Assembly: GCA_965659945.1 (NCBI GenBank)
Contig: CBFHYJ010000009.1
Span: 1 to 43,683 of the forward strand
Reading direction: 5' to 3'
Length of the DNA: 43,683 nt
DNA from: VMDJ01 sp965659945
Lineage (GTDB): Bacteria > Pseudomonadota > Gammaproteobacteria > Chromatiales > Chromatiaceae
This document shows positions 23,712 through 32,258 of this stretch, in pieces. A model generated the notes under the pieces. It did no database searches and was not told the origin of the DNA. It was given only the letters and a program-made list of their open reading frames with translations. How positions within the stretch are numbered: the stretch's first letter is position 1; the number at the start of each line of letters is the position of its first letter. Made by a program: the position numbers and the translations under genes.

Positions 23712-24857
23712 ATGCAGCTGCCTTACTGGCGACTCTCTTCCTTCTATTTTTTTTACTTCGCGCTCTTGGGCGCGTTAGTACCTTATTGGGGTTTGTTTTT
23801 ACAAAACCGCGGCTTTGATGCGATTGCGATCGGTGAGCTGATGGCAATCCTGATGGCGACAAAAATCGTCGCTCCCTATATCTGGGGTTGGCTGGGTGAT
23901 CACTTAGGTCATCGTATGCGAATTGTGCAGGTTGCCTCGTTAATCTCTTTATTGGTGTTTGCCTTGATGTTTGAGGCAAATACCTATTGGTCAATTGCCT
24001 TGGTAATGACCTTGTATAGCTTCTTCTGGAATGCATCGTTACCGCAATTCGAAGTGGTGACCTTTACCTATCTAAAAGAACGTATCGCTAAATACGCACA
24101 GATCCGCTTATGGGGTTCGGTGGGTTTTATTATTACAGTGCTACTGCTCGGAATGTGGGTTGATCATCAGGGCACAGAGGTTATTTTGCCGGCAGTCATG
24201 GCAATCTTCATTAGCATATGGCTGAGTTCCTTATTTGTTAAAGACCCTGACCCAGAGCCGCATCCTCATCAAGAGATCTCTTTATCGCAGGTGCTCAAGA
24301 AGCCGGCGATCATTGCCTTCTTTGTCGCGGTTTTTTTGATGCAGATGAGTCATGGGCCTTATTACACTTTTTACTCAATCTACATGGAGCAACACGGTTA
24401 CAGCAAAACCTTTATTGGCCAGATGTGGGGATTGGGTGTATTTGCTGAAGTGCTGATGTTTATCGTGATGCACCGACTATTGGAACGATATGGCGCGCGA
24501 CGCGTCTTAGTGGCAAGCCTATTATTAGCCGCTATGCGCTGGATAATGATTGGTGCTTGGCCAGATTCCTTAACAAATATTGTCTTAGCGCAGTGTTTGC
24601 ATGCCGCTACATTTGGTACCTTTCATGCATCAGCCATTCATTTGGTGCATCACTACTTTAGGGGGCGTCTACAAGGCCGAGGTCAGGCGCTGTACTCGAG
24701 TGTGAGTTTTGGTGCCGGGGGTGCGATGGGGAGTTTGGCTAGTGGTTATGCTTGGGAAAGTTTAGGGCCGTTTCATACCTTTGCAATTGCAACGGTGTTT
24801 GCAGTGATGGGTGCGTGGGTTGCGTGGCAATTCATCGATAGCGCTCATGATCACTGA
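23712..24857 (+). CDS. MFS transporter (MFS_1-like / HcaT type)
   Basis: Inner-membrane secondary transporter of 381 residues with about 12 hydrophobic helices. The N-terminus (YWRLSSFYFFYFALLGALVPYWGLFLQNRGF) and the motif WGWLGDHLGHRMRI between helices 2 and 3 match the family that includes the 3-phenylpropionate permease HcaT and nucleoside/sugar symporter relatives. LHAATFGTFHASAIHLVHHYF in the C-terminal half is also typical. The substrate is unknown. It lies just downstream of aroC and 9 bases ahead of the RND fusion protein, so cotranscription with the efflux pair is likely. Confidence 0.9.
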   Translation: MQLPYWRLSSFYFFYFALLGALVPYWGLFLQNRGFDAIAIGELMAILMATKIVAPYIWGWLGDHLGHRMRIVQVASLISLLVFALMFEANTYWSIALVMTLYSFFWNASLPQFEVVTFTYLKERIAKYAQIRLWGSVGFIITVLLLGMWVDHQGTEVILPAVMAIFISIWLSSLFVKDPDPEPHPHQEISLSQVLKKPAIIAFFVAVFLMQMSHGPYYTFYSIYMEQHGYSKTFIGQMWGLGVFAEVLMFIVMHRLLERYGARRVLVASLLLAAMRWIMIGAWPDSLTNIVLAQCLHAATFGTFHASAIHLVHHYFRGRLQGRGQALYSSVSFGAGGAMGSLASGYAWESLGPFHTFAIATVFAVMGAWVAWQFIDSAHDH

Positions 24858-24866
24858 GGATAAAAA

Positions 24867-26123
24867 ATGCGTTTGATCAATCAACTTAAAAAGCGATTGT
24901 TACCGGTGCTGATTCTTGGCGGTGCTGTCTTGGTGGCTGCGTTACTTATCGCAACTAAGCCTCAGGTCGAGCCTGTTATCGCTAAAGAGAAAGCATGGCT
25001 TGTTGGTACACAAGCAGTGCAGATCGTTGAAGCCAATCCTCATCTCACTCTATTTGGTCGTGTCGAATCTTTATGGTCGACGAATTTGACCGCGAGTACG
25101 CCAACTGATGTGGCAAAGGTGCATGTGGTTGAAGGCGACAATGTGACACAAGGCGATGTGTTGGTCTCGTTAGACGATCGTGATGCCAAACTTGTTTTGC
25201 AGCAGCGAGAAGCTGATGTTGAGCAAGCCGAAGCCAAACGGATCGCAGAGAAAAATCAATACAAGACAGATAAAGAAGCACTGCCACGTGAAGAGAATCT
25301 TCTTAGCTTTGCTAAAAAAGAAGTCGAGCGTTTTGAACGGTTAGCCAAAACTCAGGTGGTTGCGGTATCAGCGTTAGAGCAAGCGCGTCAGGCGTATGAG
25401 AAACAGGCGATTGCATTTGCAACGCGTCAACAAGCATTGGCGAATCATGAGTCACGTCAAAAAGAAGCAGATGCAGCCTTTACTCGCGCTAAAGCATTGC
25501 ATGATCAAGCGCAGATTGAGTTATCGCGTATGCAGGTCAAAGCCCCCTTTAAAGCACGCGTAGCAAAGGTGAATGTTTCACCTGGTCAGCGTCTTCGTAC
25601 TGGTGATGTGATTGCCGAGGTTTATGACCTAGATGCTTTGGTCGCACGAGCACAGATACCCACCTCGCAGCTGATGAATTTGCGACTCGCGATGGCGAAT
25701 AATCAAACCATCACCGCAAAAGCTGTCGTGGATGGTCAACAAGTCATCGGTATCTTTAAAAACCTGGTGGGTGAGGTTGAGCAAGCGAGTGGTGGTTTAG
25801 AAGCCTTGTTTACGCTTGAGCAAGGTGATGCTGTGTTGACGCAAGGTCGCACCATTCAGCTAGATGTTGTGTTACCCAAAATCGCAGGTGTAGTAGTGAT
25901 TCCACGTGAGGCGTTTTATAGCGGTAATCGCGTATTCGTCATGGATGCTGAGCATCGCATGCGTTCTGTTGAGGTAGCTTTGTTGGGTTCGACACAAGAT
26001 GATGCAGGTGAGTCTCGTTTAATTGTGCAATCAAACAAACTTAAAGCTAGCGACAAGTTGGTGACAACCCAGTTACCCAATGCGATTGATGGGTTGCTAT
26101 TACGCTCATCTGAGGCGCAGTAA
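24867..26123 (+). CDS. RND efflux membrane fusion (periplasmic adaptor) protein
   Basis: Periplasmic adaptor of 418 residues linking an inner-membrane pump with a TolC-type channel. One N-terminal helix at about 12-30 anchors it (LLPVLILGGAVLVAALLIA). The two halves of the lipoyl-like domain are visible: VHVVEGDNVTQGDVLVSLDDRDA and VKAPFKARVAKVNVSPGQRLRTGDVIAEV. Between them, about residues 110-225, is a long Gln/Ala/Glu-rich coiled-coil hairpin. It ends in TAA sharing its last A with the ATG of the RND pump, so the pair is surely translated together. No lipobox cysteine is seen. Confidence 0.93.
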   Translation: MRLINQLKKRLLPVLILGGAVLVAALLIATKPQVEPVIAKEKAWLVGTQAVQIVEANPHLTLFGRVESLWSTNLTASTPTDVAKVHVVEGDNVTQGDVLVSLDDRDAKLVLQQREADVEQAEAKRIAEKNQYKTDKEALPREENLLSFAKKEVERFERLAKTQVVAVSALEQARQAYEKQAIAFATRQQALANHESRQKEADAAFTRAKALHDQAQIELSRMQVKAPFKARVAKVNVSPGQRLRTGDVIAEVYDLDALVARAQIPTSQLMNLRLAMANNQTITAKAVVDGQQVIGIFKNLVGEVEQASGGLEALFTLEQGDAVLTQGRTIQLDVVLPKIAGVVVIPREAFYSGNRVFVMDAEHRMRSVEVALLGSTQDDAGESRLIVQSNKLKASDKLVTTQLPNAIDGLLLRSSEAQ

Positions 26124-29100
26124 TGACCGGTTTTCAGCATCGTAATGATTTGATCGGTATTTTTGCGCAGAACAAGGTTGCTGCGAATCTGCTGATGATC
26201 ATCATGTTGCTGACCGGCGCATGGGGTTTATCTAATCTTAATGTGCAGTTTTTCCCTAACTTTGAACTTGAGATTGTTCAAGTGCGCACGGTTTGGGCAG
26301 GTGCAAGTGCGGAAGATGTCGAACGCTCGCTTACACAGCCGTTAGAGAACGCCTTAAGGTCAGCCGATGACCTTGATGATATGAGCTCTACCTCTGCGCA
26401 AGGGGTGAGTGTGGTTACGCTTGAGTTCCCTGAAGGGAGCGATATGGGTGACAAGGTATCCCGCGTCGAAGAGTTGGTGAACTCTGTTCGTAATCTACCC
26501 CAAGACAGTGAGCGAACAGAGGTAACGCATTTGGCGCGATACGAAGATATTGCGCGAATGATGGTGTATGGCCCGGATGAACTACGTCAGTTGCGACCTT
26601 TGGTGCGTCGTTTAGAACGTGAGCTTCTCGATGCGGGTATCTCACGTGTTCAGATAAATGGTTTGCCGGAAGAAGAGATAGCGATTCAGATACCACGCCG
26701 TCATCTTGAAGACTTATCGTTATCGCTTGATCAAATCAGTCAAAGGATCAATGCCACCTCTCGTGATTTACCTGCCGGCATGTTGGGGCGAGATGAAAGT
26801 GGCGTCGAGATTCGTACTCAAAGTCAACGTCGTGATGAAAAAGGCTTCGCTGATCTTTCTATCATCTCAGATGAAAATGGACGTTTGGTGTTAGTTGGCG
26901 ATGTGGCTGAGATCGAGCGGCGTGCGCGTCCTAATCAAGTCACCATTACCTACAAAGGCAAGCCTGCGATTGAAATGAAAATGCAGCGCGCCACCACGGC
27001 AGACTCACTTAAGTCAGCTGAAATCATGAATAACTATTTGGCAGATATTCGACCACGTCTACCACAAGGTGTTGAATTAGTTCTTTATGACGAGAACTGG
27101 CAGCTGATCAAAGATCGTATCAATCTGCTGTTAAAGAATGGCTTAGGCGGCTTGATTTTGGTGGTGGGTATTCTTTATCTCTTTTTGAATGGCCGAGTGG
27201 CGACATGGGTAACCGTTGGTATCCCAGTGTCTTTCATGGCGACCTTGGCTGTGATGTATGTCGCGGGCGGCAGCATCAACATGATTTCGTTATTCGCACT
27301 GATCATGGCGCTCGGTATTATCGTCGACGATGCCATCGTGGTAGGTGAAGATGCATTAACACACCATCAAACAGGTGAGAGTTCGCTTGAAGCAGCAGAG
27401 GGTGGTGCGCGTCGTATGTTAGCGCCGGTTATGTCCTCATCCTTAACAACCATTGCGGCCTTTATTCCCTTGTTCGTTGTCTCAGGTTTGATCGGTAAGT
27501 TTCTCGGCGACATTCCGTTTGTGATTGTCTGTGTGATCTTGGCTTCATTGATAGAGAGCTTCTTAGTTTTGCCTGGCCACTTACGCCATAGCTTCAAAGG
27601 TATGACAAAAGCCAAGCTTGGTTCGTTCAGAGATCGTTGGAATGTACGCTTTGATAAGTTCCGTGATGGCACTTTCCAAAAAGCGGTGACATGGGCAGTG
27701 GATAACCGCATGGCAACCTTAGCGATCGCGTTATCAACCATTATTTTATTAGTCGGTCTTTTGGCCGGTGGTCGCATGGGCTTTACTTTCTTCCCATCGG
27801 TGCCAGGCAATATTGTCGTGGCGTCAGCTAGCTTTGTATCGGGTACACCGCCTGAGCGCGTACATGCATTCATTGATCATGTTGAAGAGCAGCTTTATGA
27901 AACAGACAAAGCCTTAGGTGGTGGTCTGGTTAAGTTTGCGCAAGTCAGTAAAGGCATGTCTTATCTCTCAGATGCGATTCAGTCGCAAAAGGGAGATCAG
28001 TTCGCCTCTGTATTTGTTGAGTTAATTGCTAATGATGCACGTGAGGTGACCAACGATCAGTTCACCACAAAATGGGAATCGCTGATTACTAAGCCACCGG
28101 GACTAGAGTATTTCAGTATGGCGGCCCGCAAGGGTGGTCCACCAGGACGTGATCTTGAGATTCGTTTAACCGGCTCTTCCGATACCGAACTTAAGATGGC
28201 TTCACTTGAGCTTACCGAAGCGATTAAAGCTATTACCGGTACCCGCAGCGTTGAAGATGATCTGCCATTCGGTAATTTACAGTTGATGTACGAACTCAAT
28301 GCCACCGGAGCAGCATTAGGTTTATCGACAGATAGTGTGGGGAGACAGTTGCGCGCTGCACTTGATGGTCAGTTGGTGCAGATCTTTAACGAGGGTGATG
28401 ACGAAATTGAAGTCCGTGTCATGTTGCCGGATAACGAACGTCATCGTCTCTCAACGCTCGAAAGCTTCCGTATTTATCTCCCGAATGGCAACACAGTTCC
28501 TCTAAGTTCGGTGGTTGATATTAAAGAACGTCGTGGCTTTAAAGCACTTCGACACGCTGATGGTCAGCTAGCAGTAACCGTTCTTGCAGATGTGAATACC
28601 AAGGTGGCAAACGCAAATGCGATTCGTGAGCAATTAGCTGCGTCTGTTTTGCCGCAGCTAGTTGAAAAATACGATGTGCATTGGGCTTTTACCGGTAAGG
28701 CTGAGGATCAAGAGCAAACAAAATCTGACATGAAGCAAGGTGCGCTCTTTGCGCTAGCAATGATTTATATCGTACTGGCTTGGGTGTTTAGCTCTTATGG
28801 TTGGCCGCTGGTTGTGATGGCGATTATTCCGTTTGGTATCGTCGGCGCCTTGATGGGTCACTTCTTTATGGGGATTACACCAACCATCTTGTCGATGTTT
28901 GGTGTGTTTGCGCTATCGGGTATCGTGGTGAACGACTCGATTATTCTGGTGGTTTTCTATAAGCAGCTACGTGAAAAGGGTGAATCGATTCGTGATGCTG
29001 TGATTGCCGCATCGCGCCTGCGTTTACGTGCGGTATTGCTCACCTCATTAACGACGATTGCAGGCTTGCTGCCTTTGTTGTTCGAAACCTCGTTGCAGGC

Positions 29101-29233
29101 GCAGTTCCTGATTCCGATGGCGGTTTCAATTTCATTTGGTTTAGCTTTTGCGACTTTCTTGGTGCTGTTCTTGGTGCCTGCTTTGTTATCCGCTATGGAA
29201 TACCGACTCAATCCTGCGGAGAAAACCGCTTAA
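26123..29233 (+). CDS. RND-family efflux pump, inner-membrane permease
   Basis: Proton-driven export pump of 1036 residues, the size of AcrB-type proteins. It begins NDLIGIFAQNKVAANLLMIIMLLTG (TM1) and has the two large periplasmic loops and about 12 helices expected. The TM4 proton-relay aspartates are Asp402-Asp403 in ALGIIVDDAIVVGEDAL. In TM10 the place of the AcrB Lys940-Asn941 pair is Asn937-Asp938 (SGIVVNDSIILVV), a pattern I know from a clade of RND pumps distinct from AcrB. Substrate is therefore not predicted. Its start overlaps the adaptor stop by one base and its stop overlaps the stop of the convergent LysR gene. Confidence 0.93.
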   Translation: MTGFQHRNDLIGIFAQNKVAANLLMIIMLLTGAWGLSNLNVQFFPNFELEIVQVRTVWAGASAEDVERSLTQPLENALRSADDLDDMSSTSAQGVSVVTLEFPEGSDMGDKVSRVEELVNSVRNLPQDSERTEVTHLARYEDIARMMVYGPDELRQLRPLVRRLERELLDAGISRVQINGLPEEEIAIQIPRRHLEDLSLSLDQISQRINATSRDLPAGMLGRDESGVEIRTQSQRRDEKGFADLSIISDENGRLVLVGDVAEIERRARPNQVTITYKGKPAIEMKMQRATTADSLKSAEIMNNYLADIRPRLPQGVELVLYDENWQLIKDRINLLLKNGLGGLILVVGILYLFLNGRVATWVTVGIPVSFMATLAVMYVAGGSINMISLFALIMALGIIVDDAIVVGEDALTHHQTGESSLEAAEGGARRMLAPVMSSSLTTIAAFIPLFVVSGLIGKFLGDIPFVIVCVILASLIESFLVLPGHLRHSFKGMTKAKLGSFRDRWNVRFDKFRDGTFQKAVTWAVDNRMATLAIALSTIILLVGLLAGGRMGFTFFPSVPGNIVVASASFVSGTPPERVHAFIDHVEEQLYETDKALGGGLVKFAQVSKGMSYLSDAIQSQKGDQFASVFVELIANDAREVTNDQFTTKWESLITKPPGLEYFSMAARKGGPPGRDLEIRLTGSSDTELKMASLELTEAIKAITGTRSVEDDLPFGNLQLMYELNATGAALGLSTDSVGRQLRAALDGQLVQIFNEGDDEIEVRVMLPDNERHRLSTLESFRIYLPNGNTVPLSSVVDIKERRGFKALRHADGQLAVTVLADVNTKVANANAIREQLAASVLPQLVEKYDVHWAFTGKAEDQEQTKSDMKQGALFALAMIYIVLAWVFSSYGWPLVVMAIIPFGIVGALMGHFFMGITPTILSMFGVFALSGIVVNDSIILVVFYKQLREKGESIRDAVIAASRLRLRAVLLTSLTTIAGLLPLLFETSLQAQFLIPMAVSISFGLAFATFLVLFLVPALLSAMEYRLNPAEKTA

Positions 29234-30096
29234 GCCGATTCTTTACACAAGCGAATCATCGCTTGTGCTGCATTCGATAGGCTGCGCTTTTCGTGTGTCA
29301 CAACACCCAGTTCACGTTGAAGCTGAACTTTTGGAATCTTGATCTCGCGGATGTCCTCAGCGATCAATGTTTTAGGTAGTAGCGACCAGCCTAATCCGGT
29401 TGAAACCAACATGCGCAGTGTTTCTAAGTAATTCGTTTCCATCGCAACGTTAAGTACGAGTCCTTGATTGCGTAACAAGCTTTCTAAGATGCCGCGAGTA
29501 TAGGTATGCGTACTGGGTAGTACGGCAGGGTGCTCAGCAAGATCAGCTAAGCTGGCTTTTTGATGACACAGCGCATGATCTTTAGCAGCAACGAAAACTA
29601 GAGGGTCGTGCCAAATGGTTGTGAGTGACAGACGCTCACGTGGCGAGGGTGGCAAGGTCACGATCGCCAATTCCAACTCACCGACCTCAACAGCATGACA
29701 TGCCTCTTCGGAATCCATGAACTGAATGTCGAGTTCAACATTTGGATAGTGCTGCGTGAATTGCCGCAGAGGATCCGGTAATCGGTGAAGGCCAATATGG
29801 TGTGAGGTACCCATAGTGAGTTTGCCCGCGATATCACCTTGCAGATCAGCGACTACGCGTTGCAGTTCTTTTGCATCATTTAAAAGGCGTTGTGCACGAG
29901 GAAGTAGGGCGTGGCCGGCCTCAGTCAGAGCGACTTTGCGTCCGATTCGGTCGAATAATTGGGCTTTGATATCAGTCTCGAGCTGCGCGATGCGTTTACT
30001 GATCGCAGATTGACTGACAAACAGCTGCTCAGCTGCCTGAGAGAAGGAAGTATGTTGTGCCACAGTAACAAAGGCTTGGAGAGCTGACAGGTCCAT
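29230..30096 (-). CDS. LysR-family transcriptional regulator next to leuC
   Basis: DNA-binding regulator of 288 residues. The N-terminal winged helix-turn-helix is MDLSALQAFVTVAQHTSFSQ with SQSAISKRIAQLE, then the linker helix and a periplasmic-binding-protein-like effector domain from about residue 92 (GKLTMGTSHHIGLHRLPDPL ... GLGWSLLPKTLI). A LysR gene divergent from leuC is also found in Pseudomonas, so control of leuCDB, perhaps by a leucine-pathway intermediate, is likely but inferred. AGGAA sits 5 bases before the ATG and inside a dyad that could be its own operator. The stop codon shares bases with the RND stop. Confidence 0.92.
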   Translation of the reverse strand: MDLSALQAFVTVAQHTSFSQAAEQLFVSQSAISKRIAQLETDIKAQLFDRIGRKVALTEAGHALLPRAQRLLNDAKELQRVVADLQGDIAGKLTMGTSHHIGLHRLPDPLRQFTQHYPNVELDIQFMDSEEACHAVEVGELELAIVTLPPSPRERLSLTTIWHDPLVFVAAKDHALCHQKASLADLAEHPAVLPSTHTYTRGILESLLRNQGLVLNVAMETNYLETLRMLVSTGLGWSLLPKTLIAEDIREIKIPKVQLQRELGVVTHEKRSLSNAAQAMIRLCKESA

Positions 30097-30100
30097 ATTT

Positions 30101-30115
30101 ATTCCTAAAAGGAAT
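30101..30115. promoter_or_regulatory. Candidate LysR-type operator (T-N11-A dyad)
   Basis: ATTCCTAAAAGGAAT is a perfect 5-bp inverted repeat with a 5-base centre and contains TTCC-N5-GGAA, fitting the T-N11-A rule for LysR boxes. It starts 5 bases upstream of the LysR ATG and covers that gene's Shine-Dalgarno sequence. It lies about 48 bases before the expected leuC transcription start. Autoregulation plus leuC control is inferred. Confidence 0.5.
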
Positions 30116-30126
30116 GTAATTTATAA

Positions 30127-30155
30127 AAAATATGAATTTACGGGATAATTGTCAA
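30127..30155 (-). promoter_or_regulatory. Candidate promoter of the LysR gene
   Basis: On the reverse strand a perfect -35 TTGACA (30155-30150) is followed after 17 bases by TATTTT (30132-30127, four of six matches). It overlaps the leuC promoter region, so the two divergent promoters may compete. Confidence 0.5.
30144..30149 (+). promoter_or_regulatory. Candidate -10 element of the leuC promoter
   Basis: GATAAT lies 45 bases before the leuC ATG. The hexamer 17 bases upstream (TTATAA) is a poor -35, as expected for a promoter that needs an activator such as the neighbouring LysR protein. There is no room for a leucine-codon attenuator before leuC. Confidence 0.4.
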
Positions 30156-30193
30156 TCAGTAAAGTTCGCTCATCTATTCAAGGAGTTAGCTGT

Positions 30194-31597
30194 ATGGCAA
30201 AAACGCTTTACGACAAATTATGGGATTCGCATGTGGTGCGACAAGACGATGACGGCACCTGTTTGCTGTATATCGATCGTCACTTGGTTCATGAGGTGAC
30301 CTCTCCGCAAGCGTTTGAAGGTCTGCGAATCGCAAATCGTCAGCCTTGGCGTCTGTCGGCTAACTTGGCTACGCCAGACCATAACGTACCAACCACTGAT
30401 CGCACCAAAGGGATTGAAGATCCTATTTCGCGTACCCAGGTTGAGACCTTGGATCAAAACTGTGACCACTTTGGTATCACTGAATTCAAGATGGATGACA
30501 TTCGTCAGGGTGTTGTGCACGTTGTCGGTCCTGAGCAAGGCGCAACCTTGCCGGGTATGACGGTTGTGTGTGGTGATTCGCATACCTCAACACATGGTGC
30601 CTTTGGTGCCTTGGCACACGGTATTGGTACCTCAGAAGTTGAGCACGTGTTGGCGACGCAGTGTTTGATTCAAAAGAAATCAAAAGCGATGAAGGTCGAG
30701 ATCGTCGGGCCAACTGCGCCTGGCATCACAGCGAAAGATATCGTCTTAGCGATCATTGGTGAGATCGGTACCGCAGGTGGCACCGGTTATGCTATTGAGT
30801 TCGCAGGGCAGGGCATTACTGATCTTTCAATGGAAGGTCGTATGACCTTGTGCAACATGGCTATCGAAGGCGGTGCGCGCTCGGGCTTTGTTGCGGTTGA
30901 TCAAAAGACCATCGATTACGTTAAGGGTCGTCCTTACGCGCCTACCGAAGTGCAATGGGATCAAGCGGTGACCTATTGGAATACCTTGAACTCAGATGAA
31001 GGTGCGCAATTCGATAAAGTGGTCACGATTGAAGGCTCAAGCATCAAGCCGCAAGTCACTTGGGGTACATCACCTGAGATGGTGGTTTCGGTTGATGCCA
31101 ACGTGCCTGATCCAGCAAAAGAATCTGATGAGGTTAAGGCTGAAGGCATGTCACGTGCGTTGACCTACATGGGCTTAGAAGCGAACACGCCAATCAATCA
31201 GATTGCTATCGATAAAGTTTTCATTGGTTCATGTACTAACTCACGAATTGAAGATTTGCGTGCAGCAGCTGAAGTGGCGAAAGGTCGTAAAGTTGCTGAT
31301 AACGTGAAGTTGGCCTTGGTTGTACCAGGTTCTGGTTTGGTTAAGCAGCAAGCTGAGTCAGAAGGTTTAGATAAGATTTTCACCGAAGCCGGTTTTGAAT
31401 GGCGTGAACCAGGTTGTTCGATGTGTTTGGCAATGAATGCTGATCGCCTTGAGCCAGGCGAGCGTTGCGCATCAACCTCTAACCGTAACTTTGAAGGTCG
31501 TCAGGGTCAGGGTGGTCGTACGCATTTGGTGAGTCCTGCGATGGCTGCTGCTGCGGCAGTTGCTGGTCACTTCACTGACGTTGCGTCGTTGGCGTAA
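30194..31597 (+). CDS. leuC: 3-isopropylmalate dehydratase large subunit
   Basis: Iron-sulfur subunit of isopropylmalate isomerase, which converts 2- to 3-isopropylmalate in leucine synthesis; works with LeuD in the cytoplasm. The 467-residue protein begins MAKTLYDKLWDSHVV and keeps the aconitase-type cysteines that hold the 4Fe-4S cluster: Cys347 in FIGSCTNSRIEDL, Cys408 and Cys411 in EPGCSMCLAMN. ATG 30194 has AGGAG at 30181-30185 and matches the E. coli start; in-frame codons upstream add an untypical extension and are rejected. First gene of leuCDB-asd. Confidence 0.97.
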   Translation: MAKTLYDKLWDSHVVRQDDDGTCLLYIDRHLVHEVTSPQAFEGLRIANRQPWRLSANLATPDHNVPTTDRTKGIEDPISRTQVETLDQNCDHFGITEFKMDDIRQGVVHVVGPEQGATLPGMTVVCGDSHTSTHGAFGALAHGIGTSEVEHVLATQCLIQKKSKAMKVEIVGPTAPGITAKDIVLAIIGEIGTAGGTGYAIEFAGQGITDLSMEGRMTLCNMAIEGGARSGFVAVDQKTIDYVKGRPYAPTEVQWDQAVTYWNTLNSDEGAQFDKVVTIEGSSIKPQVTWGTSPEMVVSVDANVPDPAKESDEVKAEGMSRALTYMGLEANTPINQIAIDKVFIGSCTNSRIEDLRAAAEVAKGRKVADNVKLALVVPGSGLVKQQAESEGLDKIFTEAGFEWREPGCSMCLAMNADRLEPGERCASTSNRNFEGRQGQGGRTHLVSPAMAAAAAVAGHFTDVASLA

Positions 31598-31608
31598 GGA
31601 GAGTCGAG

Positions 31609-32244
31609 ATGGAAAAGTTCACAGTTTTTAACGGTGTTGTTTGTCCTTTGGATCGCTCGAATGTTGATACCGATGCGATCATTCCAAAGCAGTTTTTGAA
31701 ATCGATTAAGCGAACAGGCTTTGGTCCTAACTTATTTGATGAGTGGCGTTATCTTGATCATGGTGAGCCAGGTATGGACAACAGCAAGCGTCCATTAAAC
31801 CCTGACTTCATTCTTAATGATCCACGCTACGCAGGTGCGCAGATTTTATTGGCTCGTGAAAACTTTGGTTGTGGATCATCACGTGAGCACGCGCCTTGGG
31901 CGCTTGAAGATTATGGCTTTAAAGTGATCATTGCGCCTAGCTTTGCGGATATCTTTTTTAACAACAGCTTTAAAAATGGTTTGTTGCCGATCATTTTAGA
32001 TGCGCAGACGGTTGATGGCTTGTTTGCTAAAGCAAATGGACCAGAGGCTCTAAAAATTGAGGTCGACCTTGGAACTCAAGTCCTTAGGATTGGCGATGAG
32101 ACGATTTCATTTGATGTAGATCCATTCCGTAAGCATTGTTTGATAGAAGGCCTTGATGACATTGGTCTGACCTTGCAGCATGTTGATGACATCAAAATTT
32201 ATGAAGAAAAGGCGAAGCAAAATACGCCTTGGCTATTTAACTGA
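31609..32244 (+). CDS. leuD: 3-isopropylmalate dehydratase small subunit
   Basis: Swivelling-domain subunit that completes the substrate pocket of isopropylmalate isomerase with LeuC. The 211 residues match the proteobacterial LeuD type; signatures are VCPLDRSNVDTDAIIPKQFL and NFGCGSSREHAPWALEDYGF, with FADIFFNNSFKNGLLPI following. It lies 11 bases after leuC, with GGAGAG before the ATG, and 14 bases before leuB. All four genes to asd look cotranscribed. Confidence 0.97.
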   Translation: MEKFTVFNGVVCPLDRSNVDTDAIIPKQFLKSIKRTGFGPNLFDEWRYLDHGEPGMDNSKRPLNPDFILNDPRYAGAQILLARENFGCGSSREHAPWALEDYGFKVIIAPSFADIFFNNSFKNGLLPIILDAQTVDGLFAKANGPEALKIEVDLGTQVLRIGDETISFDVDPFRKHCLIEGLDDIGLTLQHVDDIKIYEEKAKQNTPWLFN

Positions 32245-32258
32245 TTTAAGGAATCACT

